This document shows positions 1-8,318 of a stretch of DNA of 41,294 bases, in pieces (positions within the stretch are counted from its first letter, which is position 1; each line of letters opens with the position of its first letter). Source of the DNA: an uncultured Archangium sp. (GTDB lineage Bacteria; Myxococcota; Myxococcia; Myxococcales; Myxococcaceae). Under the pieces are notes generated by a model, which saw only the letters and a program-made list of their open reading frames with translations, was not told the DNA's origin and did not search any database. The stretch is from NCBI GenBank assembly GCA_946479335.1, contig CAMLFP010000008.1:1-41294 (forward strand), read 5' to 3'. A program made the translations under genes and the position numbers.

Positions 1-1881
1 AGCCCCAAGGACCTGGGCGAGTGGCCCTTCGAGATTGGCCTCTGGGTGGGCCGCGCCGCGACCCCGAACCGGATGGGGAAGAAGGGCGACCAGGACGAGC
101 ACTCAGCGCGAAAGCGCACGCAGGCGTACCAGCGGAACACGCGCGAGCCCCTGCCGGTGCCACTGGAGAGCTGTCCGTGGTGCGGCGCACCGCTGTCGAA
201 GGACTCGTTTCAGCTCGTACCCAACCCCGACGAGCCGAAGGACCTGCGGATCCTCTGCGTCAACCGAGGGGCGTGCGACTTCGCGGGCAAGGTCCTGCCC
301 ATCCTGACCGTCGACGAGCCGATCTATCGGCGTCTGCCGTGCTTCCTTATCGCCACCCTCGACAAGTTCGCTGCGCTGCCCTGGGAGGGGCGCGTGGGCG
401 CCTTGTTCGGGAAGGTCGACCGCCACGACGCTGACGGGTTCTACGGCGCGTGCGACGAGGGGCCGGGGGCCCGCCTGCGGACGCCGTTGCTGCCGCCGGA
501 CCTCATCATTCAGGACGAGCTCCACCTCATCAGCGGGCCGCTCGGCACCGTGGCGGGCTTCTACGAGGCCGCGATTGAGGCCCTGGCGACCCGCACGGTC
601 GACAACAAGGTCATCCGGCCCAAGCTCGTGGCGTCCACGGCAACGGTTCGACGGGCCGAGCGACAGATTCAGGAGCTGTTCGCACGCAAGACCGTCGAGG
701 TGTTCCCAGCTCCCGGCCTCGACCGGGACGACTCGTTCTTCGCGGTGACCGTGCCGCCGAGCACGAAGCCCGCGCGGTTGTACCTGGGCATCGCGGCGCC
801 CGGTCGCAGCCTCAAAGTGGTCCTGCTGCGTACCTACTTGGCGCTCGTGGCGGCGGCCCAGCGGCACTTCATGGCTGAGGGAGGCGAAGCGGCAGCGGCC
901 AACGCCGCGGACCCGTACATGACCCTGCTCGGCTACTTCAACAGCCTGAGGGACCTGGGCGGCTCCCGCCGCATCATCGAGGACGAAGTCGTCAGTCACG
1001 CCGACTCGATGGCGGTGAAGCGGAAACGCCGCGGCGAGCAGACGGCGCCGGACTTCGCCAACCGGCGCATCAACAGCAACGTCGTCGAGCTGACGAGCCG
1101 TGAGTCGAACGCGGACGTCGCCCGCGCCAAGCGCCGCCTCGAGCGGTCCTTCAAGGACAAGGACGAGCGCGTCGACGTGGCCATCGCCACCAACATGATC
1201 TCCGTCGGCCTCGACATCACCCGCTTGGGTCTCATGGTGGTGCTGGGGCAGCCGAAGACGACGTCCGAGTACATCCAGGCCACGAGCCGCGTCGGTCGTG
1301 ACGAGAATCGGCCTGGCCTCGTGGTGACGCTGCTCAACGTGCACAAGCCGCGTGACCGCAGCCACTTCGAGCGCTTCGAGCACTTCCACCGCACGTTCTA
1401 CCGGAGCGTCGAGGCCACGAGCGTCACCCCGTTCTCGCCCCGAGCCATCGACCGTGCGCTGGCTGGCGCCGTCGTCGGGCTATCGCGCCACGGCGACCTG
1501 AAGATGACCGCGCCGCGGCAGGCCATCTTCACGGCGACCCACCGCTCTCACCTGGCCTGGGTCGGCGAAGCACTGAAGGAACGGGCGATTCGCGCAGGGC
1601 ATCCCGCCGACGGGCAGATGATCGCCAACCGCGTGGCCAACCTGCTCGATGACTGGCAGCAGATCGCCCAGGAGCAGCAGAAGGACAACGCCGGGCTGCA
1701 GTATCAGCGCGAGCTGGGGGCCGACCCTGCGCTCCTGCACACGCCGCTCGACCCTGAGTTGGTGAACCTCGATGACCGTAGGAAAAGATTCCGCGCCAAC
1801 CGGTCGCTGCGTGACGTCGAGCCCAGCGTGAACCTCTTCATTCACCTGCCTGGGTCGCACGCTCGGCTGGAGGACGACTGA
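1..1881 (+). CDS. drmA: DISARM helicase DrmA, 5' end outside window
   Basis: The frame is open from base 1, so the ATG at 46 is internal and the N-terminal part with the Walker A motif lies outside the window. Visible helicase motifs are a DELH box (514-525, motif II), a STAT motif near 637-648 (motif III) and QATSRVGR at 1276-1299 (motif VI). Four cysteines at 172, 181, 256 and 274, including CPWC, look like a zinc-binding insert before motif II. DrmA is the helicase of the DISARM phage-defence system, and in characterised systems it works with DrmB on invading DNA. The TGA stop overlaps the ATG of drmB (TGATG), so the two are translationally coupled. The call rests on the three-gene order helicase, DUF1998 protein, PLD protein together with these motifs. 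The methyltransferase and class-specific genes, if present, would be upstream. Confidence 0.88.
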   Translation, partial: SPKDLGEWPFEIGLWVGRAATPNRMGKKGDQDEHSARKRTQAYQRNTREPLPVPLESCPWCGAPLSKDSFQLVPNPDEPKDLRILCVNRGACDFAGKVLPILTVDEPIYRRLPCFLIATLDKFAALPWEGRVGALFGKVDRHDADGFYGACDEGPGARLRTPLLPPDLIIQDELHLISGPLGTVAGFYEAAIEALATRTVDNKVIRPKLVASTATVRRAERQIQELFARKTVEVFPAPGLDRDDSFFAVTVPPSTKPARLYLGIAAPGRSLKVVLLRTYLALVAAAQRHFMAEGGEAAAANAADPYMTLLGYFNSLRDLGGSRRIIEDEVVSHADSMAVKRKRRGEQTAPDFANRRINSNVVELTSRESNADVARAKRRLERSFKDKDERVDVAIATNMISVGLDITRLGLMVVLGQPKTTSEYIQATSRVGRDENRPGLVVTLLNVHKPRDRSHFERFEHFHRTFYRSVEATSVTPFSPRAIDRALAGAVVGLSRHGDLKMTAPRQAIFTATHRSHLAWVGEALKERAIRAGHPADGQMIANRVANLLDDWQQIAQEQQKDNAGLQYQRELGADPALLHTPLDPELVNLDDRRKRFRANRSLRDVEPSVNLFIHLPGSHARLEDD

Positions 1882-3713
1882 TGGCGGCCACGAAGAAGAA
1901 GGTGAAGCGGCCCCACGGCCAGCTCCGGCGCAGCCAGCTTGTGGGCGGCACCGGTCCCGGCGCGCTGCTCGACCTCCCGCGGCACGCGGTCATCATCGGC
2001 GGGCTCGAATTCTGGGGAAATCCGTTCCTCTCGGGTGAATTCGATTCGATTGACGATGAGCGGACCCGTGCTCGCCTCGCGCGCGACCTGAAGGTGAAGG
2101 GCCTTCGGCTCTTCTCTCCGCCGGTCGAAGGCGACACCTTCAGGGACAAGCTGGCGCCCGGCGTCATCGCCTGGCGGTTCCCGGGGTGGTTCGTCGCCCA
2201 GCGCGAGCTCCAGCCCGGCGTCCGGCCGCTCGTGAGCCATCGCCAGCTTGACGGAAACAAGTGGCTCGACGACGAGAGGAAGAAGCACTCGGTGGTGCCG
2301 GTGCGCTTCGTCCGTGCCTGCAAGCACGGGCACATCGACGACATCGACTGGAAGGATTTCGTTCACCGCGGAGATGACAGCTGCAGCCGCCAGCTTCTCT
2401 GGCAGGAGCGCGGTTCGTCGTTCGACTTCGTGGACATCTTCGTCGCCTGCCAATGCGGGAAGTCGCGCTCCATCATCGAGGCCACGATGCGCACCGAGGG
2501 AAGGCCGAACGTCGGGTGGTGCAACGGGCGTCGGCCCTGGCTCGATGACTGGGCCCAGGGCTGCCGGACCGACGACGACAAGCCCGTCGAGTTCAAGATG
2601 CTCGTCCGGAACGCCAGCAACGCGTACTTCGCGCTCACGGACCACTCCATCTCCATCCCGGAGCCCAATCAGGCGCTTCGCACGGCGGTCGGGAAGGTCA
2701 TCGACGACGTGTCGGCGGCCGACGACATCGGCGAGCTCAAGACTTTTCGGAAAAAGGCGTCCGTCGCCGCGGCCCTGGGCACGTTTACGAATGAGGAAGT
2801 CTGGGCCGAGCTGGAGCGTCGCAAGGACCCGAAGAGCGTTGACGAGCGCGCGCCCAAGGTGGCGGAGTTGCAGACGTTCCTCGCGGTGAAGGGCCAGGAG
2901 GGCGACGACTCGCCGGAGAGCGTCTTCTTCGCGAGGGAGTCGAGCTTGCCCAGCCCGCGCCCGGCTGTGCTCAAGCCCATCTCGAAGGTGCTGTTGGTGG
3001 AGCGGCTCCGGGAAGTCGCGGTGCAAGTGGGTTTCACCCGGTTCGAGGCGCCGTCCACCGACGTCGACGGCGAACTCGATCTCGAGGTGAAGTCCGGGGC
3101 GCTGGCGAAGGAGTTGTCGTGGCTCCCGGCCGTCGAGAACCGCGGAGAGGGCATCTTCATCGCGTTCGACACGGAGATGGTGAAGGCCTGGGCGAAGCAG
3201 CCGAAGGTTGTGGCCCGCAAGAAGCAGCTCGACGCTGGGTACGTGGCCTGGGCTGCGACGCACAAGGTGAAGAAGGTCGCTCCGTCGGTCGAGTACGTGA
3301 TGCTGCACTCTCTCTCCCATCTGCTGGTGACCGCGCTGGCGCTGGAGTGCGGCTACTCAGCGAGCTCAATCCGGGAGAGGGTCTACGCGCTCGAGGAGGG
3401 CTACGGCATTCTTCTCCACACCGGCACGCCGGATGCCGAGGGCACGCTGGGTGGTTTGGTCAACGCGGCAAAGGACATCGAGCGACTGCTGCTCGCGGCC
3501 TTGGAGTTGGGCGCCATTTGCTCAAGCGACCCCGTTTGCGCCCACCACCGGCCCGACGACGCGAACGAGGAGCGGTTCCTTCACGGAGCGGCGTGCCACG
3601 GGTGCCTGCTGTTGTCCGAGACCTCTTGCGAGCTGCGCAACGACCACCTCGACCGGGCACTGGTGGTGGAGACCATCGACGGCGCCGGGTGCCACTTCTT
3701 CGAGGCGCCATGA
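1881..3713 (+). CDS. drmB: DISARM protein DrmB (DUF1998)
   Basis: This 610-aa protein follows drmA with a one-base overlap. Its N-terminus has the RRSQLVGGTGPGALLDLP stretch typical of DrmB-like proteins. The C-terminal third (about 3290-3690) is a DUF1998-type domain with LHSLSHLL and a row of cysteines (CSSDPVC, then ACHGC and a later SCE) suited to binding zinc. Two more Cys/His clusters (CKHGH and CQCG) lie in the N-terminal half. In studied DISARM systems DrmB binds DrmA and controls its loading on DNA. Family and context agree, so the call is firm; the metal binding is inferred from residue pattern only. Its stop overlaps the start of drmC by four bases (ATGA). Confidence 0.88.
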   Translation: MAATKKKVKRPHGQLRRSQLVGGTGPGALLDLPRHAVIIGGLEFWGNPFLSGEFDSIDDERTRARLARDLKVKGLRLFSPPVEGDTFRDKLAPGVIAWRFPGWFVAQRELQPGVRPLVSHRQLDGNKWLDDERKKHSVVPVRFVRACKHGHIDDIDWKDFVHRGDDSCSRQLLWQERGSSFDFVDIFVACQCGKSRSIIEATMRTEGRPNVGWCNGRRPWLDDWAQGCRTDDDKPVEFKMLVRNASNAYFALTDHSISIPEPNQALRTAVGKVIDDVSAADDIGELKTFRKKASVAAALGTFTNEEVWAELERRKDPKSVDERAPKVAELQTFLAVKGQEGDDSPESVFFARESSLPSPRPAVLKPISKVLLVERLREVAVQVGFTRFEAPSTDVDGELDLEVKSGALAKELSWLPAVENRGEGIFIAFDTEMVKAWAKQPKVVARKKQLDAGYVAWAATHKVKKVAPSVEYVMLHSLSHLLVTALALECGYSASSIRERVYALEEGYGILLHTGTPDAEGTLGGLVNAAKDIERLLLAALELGAICSSDPVCAHHRPDDANEERFLHGAACHGCLLLSETSCELRNDHLDRALVVETIDGAGCHFFEAP

Positions 3714-4486
3714 ACCCTCTGCTGCAGCTCCATGACGACGAGCTGCTGCACCTGGCCGATGCGCTTGAGACCGGGCGCCTGGGCGTGCCTGTCTCGGAGT
3801 TCGGCCTCCGCAGGGTGATGGGTCGGGAGGTCGACGGGGGGCTGATCGCCGCGGTCGAGGGGCTCGTCGCCCTCGGTGGGCCGGGCGCAGCGGGAGCGGC
3901 GCTGCGGCTCGCTCACGAGGCCAGGGCTTCGCGGTCGGCACCGCCCCCGGAGTTGGTGTGGACCGGTGACGACGCCACGGAGGTACTGCGCGAGACGTCG
4001 GTGGTGGTGGGCGAGCTGTTCCGGAGAGCAGAGCGCGAGGTGCTGCTTGCCGGGTTCGTCGTGCGCTACGGCGCCAGCGTGTTTGAGGTGCTCGCCCAGC
4101 GCATGGAGGAGCGGCCCGAGCTGACGGTGCAGCTCTTCCTCAACGTAGGCCTCGAGGACGGCCGCACGGCGGACGAGTCAGTGCAGTTGTTCGCCCAGCG
4201 GTTCCGCGCCCGAGACTGGCCTGGCAAGCGACCGCCAACGGTCTTCTACGACCCGCGGTCACTGGAGCGAGACCCGAGAACTCGAGCGGTGCTGCACGCC
4301 AAGTGCGTCGTCGTCGACCGCCGCTATGCGCTCGTCACGAGCGCGAACTTCACGCCCAACGCGCAGCTGCGGAACATCGAGCTGGGCGTGCTGCTGGACG
4401 ACGGGCAGCTGGCTCAGCAGGTCATCGGGCAGTTCGAGGGGCTGGTTCGTGAACAAAGACTTCTCCGCCTGCCCGCAGCCGACTGA
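3710..4486 (+). CDS. drmC: DISARM phospholipase D-like protein DrmC
   Basis: This 258-aa protein starts at an ATG that overlaps the drmB stop. It has one PLD (HKD) motif in the C-terminal half, HAKCVVVD with His196, Lys198 and Asp203, followed by TSANFT. Such domains are found in nucleases and phospholipases; a dimer would supply two HKD motifs. The reading frame stays open upstream to 3119, but that stretch is antiparallel-like noise inside drmB, so the coupled ATG is preferred. DrmC is part of the DISARM core by context, though its precise biochemical role is unsettled. No gene clearly belonging to the system follows it before the tRNA. Confidence 0.87.
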   Translation: MNPLLQLHDDELLHLADALETGRLGVPVSEFGLRRVMGREVDGGLIAAVEGLVALGGPGAAGAALRLAHEARASRSAPPPELVWTGDDATEVLRETSVVVGELFRRAEREVLLAGFVVRYGASVFEVLAQRMEERPELTVQLFLNVGLEDGRTADESVQLFAQRFRARDWPGKRPPTVFYDPRSLERDPRTRAVLHAKCVVVDRRYALVTSANFTPNAQLRNIELGVLLDDGQLAQQVIGQFEGLVREQRLLRLPAAD

Positions 4487-4839
4487 TGCTGAAGCGGGCA
4501 TCGGGTGTGGCCGCCTCTCGGACCGAGAACCTCGACCAGCCGGGAGGACACGCGCCCGAGAGGCGCCTGGTCGCTCTCTGCGGGGCTCGCAGACGCAGGC
4601 GACAACCTCGAAAACGGTGGCCGGTTAAACGCGCGCCGAGCGGTCCAGGAAAACGGGGCGAGGTGTTAAACGCTCTCTGTCTCTCTGACGTGGGTGGCCG
4701 TAACTCGCGGCTTACTCACTGTCCTTCCCTCGAGAAACGACGCTGACGTGCGCCTCGTTCGCTCTCTGCGCGAACTCCGTCCGACTGCGCGAGACGCGCG
4801 AAGCGGCGTCGAACTCCGCGGGAACGTGGGCAGAAACGG
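4487..4839. other. gene-poor stretch after drmC with a repeated 9-mer
   Basis: No convincing gene is visible here. Short open frames (such as 4486-4746) are Arg-rich and resemble no known protein. The 9-mer CGCTCTCTG occurs three times, at 4572, 4671 and 4760, about 90-100 bases apart. Two related segments near 4609-4632 and 4648-4672 share a GAAAACGG ... GTTAAACGC layout. The stretch separates the DISARM genes from the tRNA-Asn terminator and may be the edge of an integrated segment, but this is inference. Confidence 0.5.
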
Positions 4840-4873
4840 CGACGGCCCCGAGGATTTCTCCGCGGGGCCGTCG
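4840..4873 (-). terminator. hairpin terminator downstream of tRNA-Asn
   Basis: A perfect 11-bp stem (CGACGGCCCCG paired with CGGGGCCGTCG) closes a 12-base loop. It starts 43 bases beyond the 3' end of tRNA-Asn on the minus strand. The run of T after the stem is short (GTTTCTG), so termination strength is uncertain, and the hairpin could also stop transcription arriving from drmC. Confidence 0.65.
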
Positions 4874-4916
4874 GTTAACTTTCAGGAGGCGACCGTTGGT
4901 GAACGGCGACCTGCAG

Positions 4917-4989
4917 CTCCCTGAGTAGGACTCGAACCTACGACCCGGCGATTAACAGTCGCCTGCTCTACCAGCTGAGCTATCAGGGA
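4917..4989 (-). tRNA. tRNA-Asn (anticodon GUU)
   Basis: The minus strand folds into a complete 73-base cloverleaf. The acceptor stem is TCCCTGA/TCAGGGA with discriminator G, the D arm is GCTC/GAGC, and the anticodon stem GGCGA/TCGCC encloses the loop CTGTTAA with anticodon GTT. The T arm is GTAGG-TTCGAGT-CCTAC. CCA is not encoded. The 3' end faces the DISARM genes, the orientation expected if a mobile segment used this gene as an attachment site. Confidence 0.97.
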
Positions 4990-5037
4990 ATATCCGGCTG
5001 TCTGAAGCGGCGCGGCTCTTACGGGTGACGCCTCACC

Positions 5038-5625
5038 ATGTCAACTCTGACGAACGGCCTTCCTGAAACACTCCTGCGCGCCGCGGAGGCGGCCTACGCG
5101 CGCCCGGTTCGGGCCTACCACTCGTGGGCGCATGTTCAGGAAGTGCTCCGGCATCTTGCGACGGTGCCCGCGTGGCATCGCCCGCGCGAGGTGACGCTGG
5201 CCGCGCTCTTTCACGACGCGGTCTACGAGGCGGGGCGCTCCGACAACGAGGCGCGCAGCGCGGCGCTCGCTGCTGACGCCATCGCGCAGTTCATGCCGAA
5301 CGACGGCGTCGACGTCGCGTACGTGCGCCGCCTCATCGAGCTCACCGCGCGCCACGGGAAGCTCGACGACGAAGCCCTCGATGACGACGCGCGACACTTC
5401 CTCGACGCCGACATGGCCATCCTCGGGAGCGCGCCTGAAGCGTTCGACGCCTACGACGCGGGCATCGCCACCGAGTACGCGCACGTGCCGAAGCTGGTCT
5501 TCCAGTTCAACCGCCGCCGCTTCTTGAAGCGCCTGCTGGAGTCACCGCGCATCTTCCTGTCAGACCTCTTCCACGCGCGCCTCGACGCAGCGGCGCGCGC
5601 GAACCTGCGGCGAGCGTTGAGATGA
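5038..5625 (+). CDS. HD-domain metal-dependent hydrolase
   Basis: This 195-aa protein belongs to the predicted HD phosphohydrolases of the COG4339 type. The metal-site pattern is visible: YHSWAH (His28 and His32), LFHDAVY (His59-Asp60, the HD pair) and DADMAILG (Asp123). The family length of about 200 aa fits. The substrate is not known; relatives are only described as putative metal-dependent phosphohydrolases. Its stop overlaps the next start (ATGA), so it is probably co-expressed with the RNA methyltransferase. It is divergent from tRNA-Asn. Confidence 0.85.
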   Translation: MSTLTNGLPETLLRAAEAAYARPVRAYHSWAHVQEVLRHLATVPAWHRPREVTLAALFHDAVYEAGRSDNEARSAALAADAIAQFMPNDGVDVAYVRRLIELTARHGKLDDEALDDDARHFLDADMAILGSAPEAFDAYDAGIATEYAHVPKLVFQFNRRRFLKRLLESPRIFLSDLFHARLDAAARANLRRALR

Positions 5626-6722
5626 GCGCGTCGGAGGCGCGGCTCCGCACGGTGCCCTGGCACGCGCTGCGCGGTCTCGAGCGGTTGTTCGACGCGCCGT
5701 TCGCCGAGGTGCTCGCCGGCGCAGCCGCAGAGCGCGTGGTCGATCGCTTCCTCCGCGCGCATCGCGAGTTCACCGCCGCGCAACGCCACGCCAGCGCGGA
5801 GGCCATCTTCGGGGTCGGGCTGTGGCGTCGGCGGCTCAGCGGCGACCTCCTCTCAGCGCTCATCGCGCTCCCCGACGCGACGCCGCCGGCGAGCTGGCGT
5901 GAGCGCTACTCCTTCCCCGATTGGATCGCCGACCGCTTCGACGCGCGCTTCGGTGACGACGCCCCCGCGCTCGCCGACGCGATGAACCGGCCCGGCCCGG
6001 TGACGCTGCGTGCACGCGGCTCCCGCGAGACCCTGGCGCTCCGCCTGCGTGAGGCCGGCATCGAGACCGTCTTCGGAGCGCGCGCGAAGCAGGCGCTGCG
6101 CGTGGTGACGCCGCGACCCAACCTGCTCGGGCTCGGCCCCGAGTTCCTCGGCGCGTTCGAGGTGCAAGACGAAGGCAGCCAGCTGCTCGGGGAGCTCCTC
6201 GACGTGAAGCCCGGTGACGAGGTGCTCGACCTCTGCGCGGGCGCGGGGGGCAAGTCGCTGCAGCTGGCGGCGTTGGGCGCGATCGTGCACGCCACCGACA
6301 TCGACCTCGCGAAGCTCGACCGCCTCCGCACGCGCGCCGCGAAAGCGAACGCCCGCGTGTTGATCCACGGCGCGCGGCCGCCCGAGGGGCTGCGCGTCAG
6401 CCGGCTCCTCATCGACGCGCCGTGCAGCGAGCTGGGCACGCTGCGGCGCGGCCCCGATCTCCGCTGGCGAATCCGCGAAGCGGCGGTGCTCGAGAACGCG
6501 CGCGTGCAGCAGCAGCTCATCGGGCTCGCGCTGCGGCACCTCGCGCCCGGCGGCCGGCTCGTCTACGCGACGTGCACCCTCACGCCCGAGGAGAACGAGG
6601 GCATCGTCGCCTTCGCACTCGAACACCACCCACGGCTGCGACTCGAGCAGACGCTGGAGCTCACCCCGCATCGCGACGACACCGACGGCTTCTTCGCCGC
6701 GGCGTTCACGGCTTCCGTTTGA
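5622..6722 (+). CDS. RsmB/NOP2-family rRNA (cytosine-5) methyltransferase
   Basis: This 366-aa protein has both catalytic cysteines of the NOL1/NOP2/Sun family: Cys268 in DAPCSELG (motif IV, product release) and Cys318 in YATCTLTPEENE (motif VI, the nucleophile). The SAM-binding loop is around VLDLCAGAGGKSLQLAALGA (about residues 202-221). E. coli RsmB is longer (429 aa) and has a full NusB-like N-terminal RNA-binding domain; here the N-terminus is shorter and less clearly NusB-like. The specific target (16S C967 or another rRNA or tRNA cytosine) therefore cannot be decided. The start overlaps the HD gene, and its last 17 bases overlap the convergent membrane-protein gene. Confidence 0.88.
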   Translation: MSASEARLRTVPWHALRGLERLFDAPFAEVLAGAAAERVVDRFLRAHREFTAAQRHASAEAIFGVGLWRRRLSGDLLSALIALPDATPPASWRERYSFPDWIADRFDARFGDDAPALADAMNRPGPVTLRARGSRETLALRLREAGIETVFGARAKQALRVVTPRPNLLGLGPEFLGAFEVQDEGSQLLGELLDVKPGDEVLDLCAGAGGKSLQLAALGAIVHATDIDLAKLDRLRTRAAKANARVLIHGARPPEGLRVSRLLIDAPCSELGTLRRGPDLRWRIREAAVLENARVQQQLIGLALRHLAPGGRLVYATCTLTPEENEGIVAFALEHHPRLRLEQTLELTPHRDDTDGFFAAAFTASV

Positions 6723-7428
6723 CGGCGCGCCCGGTGGTGGTCACTCCGCTGCGCGTGGTGCGCGGCGGTGGCGGCTTCGACGGAGGAATCTTCGAGGGCG
6801 GCGGCGCACCGAGCCCGCGGCGGAAATCGCCCAGCGCCTCGACCTCCCGCTCCGACTCCTGGAGCTGCGCCTCGTGCTTGTCGGCGAGCGCGCGTTTGCG
6901 GCTGAACACCGTGTAGAGCCAGAACACCACGATGAACACCGCCCCGGGGATGCTCCACAGCACCGTGCGGCGCGGGCCTGACAGCAGCTGCTCCGGCGCC
7001 CACCCCTTGCTGTGCGCGCCGACCAGCAGCCACGGCTTCTTGGCGTCGAGCGACGCGCGCGTCCTGGCCGACAACATCTCGACCGCGGTGCGGCGCTCCT
7101 TGCTCAGCTTGAAGTGGCGCTCCTCGAAGCGGTAGCGGAGCGACTCCAGCTCGTCGACGGGGTCGCGGCGGTCCGGCACCAGCGCGGCGGTCTCCAGCAG
7201 CAGGTCGAACCCGCGGTTCAGCGCCGCCTCGCTGCACGAGCGGCCTTCATCTTCGCCGAGCACCGCCCACGCCTTCGCCCACGCCTGCGCGGCCTTGTAC
7301 TCGGGCGCGTCGTAGTAGTTCGTCCACACGTAGAAGGCGACGCCCGCTGCGTACACCGCCAACACGATGAAGAGCCCCCAGGGGATCTTCGACAGCCAAC
7401 TCTTCGGCGCTGCTGACGGCACGCGCAC
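6706..7428 (-). CDS. two-TM membrane protein of unknown function
   Basis: This is a protein of about 240 aa with one hydrophobic helix near the N-terminus (PWGLFIVLAVYAAGVAFYVW) and another near residues 165-185 (VLWSIPGAVFIVVFWLYTVF). A soluble segment rich in Glu and Arg lies between them, and the tail is Pro/Lys-rich. No known family is recognised. The frame is open to 7638, but that extension is Arg-rich and runs antisense to ldcA, so a GTG at 7428 (or 7422) is the likely start. It converges on the methyltransferase gene with a 17-base overlap and is divergent from ldcA, with only 17 bases between the two start codons. Confidence 0.7.
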   Translation of the reverse strand: MRVPSAAPKSWLSKIPWGLFIVLAVYAAGVAFYVWTNYYDAPEYKAAQAWAKAWAVLGEDEGRSCSEAALNRGFDLLLETAALVPDRRDPVDELESLRYRFEERHFKLSKERRTAVEMLSARTRASLDAKKPWLLVGAHSKGWAPEQLLSGPRRTVLWSIPGAVFIVVFWLYTVFSRKRALADKHEAQLQESEREVEALGDFRRGLGAPPPSKIPPSKPPPPRTTRSGVTTTGRAVKRKP

Positions 7429-7445
7429 ACTGTACAAACAGCGCC

Positions 7446-8318
7446 GTGCGTTTTCTCGCTCCGCCGTCGTTGCGTCAGGGTGATCGTGTCGCCGTCGTGG
7501 CTCCCGCGGGCCCCTTCGAGCGTGAGCCGTTCGACGCGGGGCTCGCGGTGCTGTCGAGCCGCTACACCCCGGTGTTCGACGCGCGGCTCTTCGAGGCGCA
7601 TCGCTACCTCGCGGGCGTCGACGCGTCGCGCGGCGCACAGCTGCAGCGCGCGCTGGGAGACGACTCGTTGCACGGCATCTTCGCGGCGCGCGGCGGCTAC
7701 GGCGCGATGCGCTTGCTGCCGTCGCTCCGGTTCTCCACGCCGAAGCTCCTCGCCGGTTTCTCCGACATCACCGCGCTGCACCTCGCCGCGCAGCAGCAGG
7801 GCTGGCGCTCGCTGCACGGGCCGGTGCTGACGCAGCTGGGCAAGCAACCGCCCGAGGTCGTCGAGCGCTTCTTCGCGTTGCTCGAGGGGAGGGCGGTCGC
7901 GCCGCTGACCGGCACGCGCACGGTGGTCGGCGGCGTCGCGCAGGGGCCGCTGCTGGGCGGCAACCTCTCGGTGCTGACGCGGCTCATCGGCACGCCGTAC
8001 CTGCCGCCGCTCGATGGCGCGGTGCTGCTGCTCGAAGACGTGGGCGAGCGCCCGTACCGGCTCGATCGCATGTGGCAGCACCTCAAGTTGTCGGGGCTGC
8101 TCTCGCGCGTCGCGGGCGTGGTGTTCGGCGAGTTCACCGGCTGCGACGAGAAGGACGCGCCCTACACGAGCGCCGACGTGCTCGACGAGCTCGCGGTGGA
8201 GCTGGGCGTGCCGTGCGCGGCCGGCTTCTCCATCGGCCACGGCGCGGTGAACCACCCGGTGATGCTCGGCGCCGAGGTGCGCCTCGACGCGACCGCGAAG
8301 ACCCTGGAGTTCCCGTGA
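7446..8318 (+). CDS. ldcA: LD-carboxypeptidase (peptidase S66)
   Basis: This 290-aa protein starts at GTG. Family landmarks are AARGGYGAMRLLP, the nucleophile Ser106 in AGFSDIT, the Glu-bearing LLLEDVGERPYRLDR and the His in FSIGHG. LdcA removes the terminal D-Ala from the L,D-bond of murein tetrapeptides in the cytosol, producing tripeptides for recycling. MccF-like immunity proteins share the fold and cannot be fully excluded, but the mpl gene two genes downstream strongly favours murein recycling. The stop overlaps the start of the next gene by four bases (GTGA). Confidence 0.9.
   Translation: MRFLAPPSLRQGDRVAVVAPAGPFEREPFDAGLAVLSSRYTPVFDARLFEAHRYLAGVDASRGAQLQRALGDDSLHGIFAARGGYGAMRLLPSLRFSTPKLLAGFSDITALHLAAQQQGWRSLHGPVLTQLGKQPPEVVERFFALLEGRAVAPLTGTRTVVGGVAQGPLLGGNLSVLTRLIGTPYLPPLDGAVLLLEDVGERPYRLDRMWQHLKLSGLLSRVAGVVFGEFTGCDEKDAPYTSADVLDELAVELGVPCAAGFSIGHGAVNHPVMLGAEVRLDATAKTLEFP

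Noticed and set aside
1..4486. A new type of helicase-based defence system rather than DISARM
   Set aside because: Gene order and motifs (helicase, DUF1998, single-HKD PLD) match the described DISARM core, so novelty is not supported by what is visible.
4486..4746. Possible fourth gene coupled to drmC by a TGATG overlap
   Set aside because: The 86-residue product is Arg-rich with no recognisable motif and irregular codon choice; the overlap alone is weak evidence.
7429..7638. N-terminal extension of the two-TM protein
   Set aside because: The extra 70 residues are Arg/Pro-rich, lie antisense to the certain ldcA gene and precede a natural hydrophobic start.
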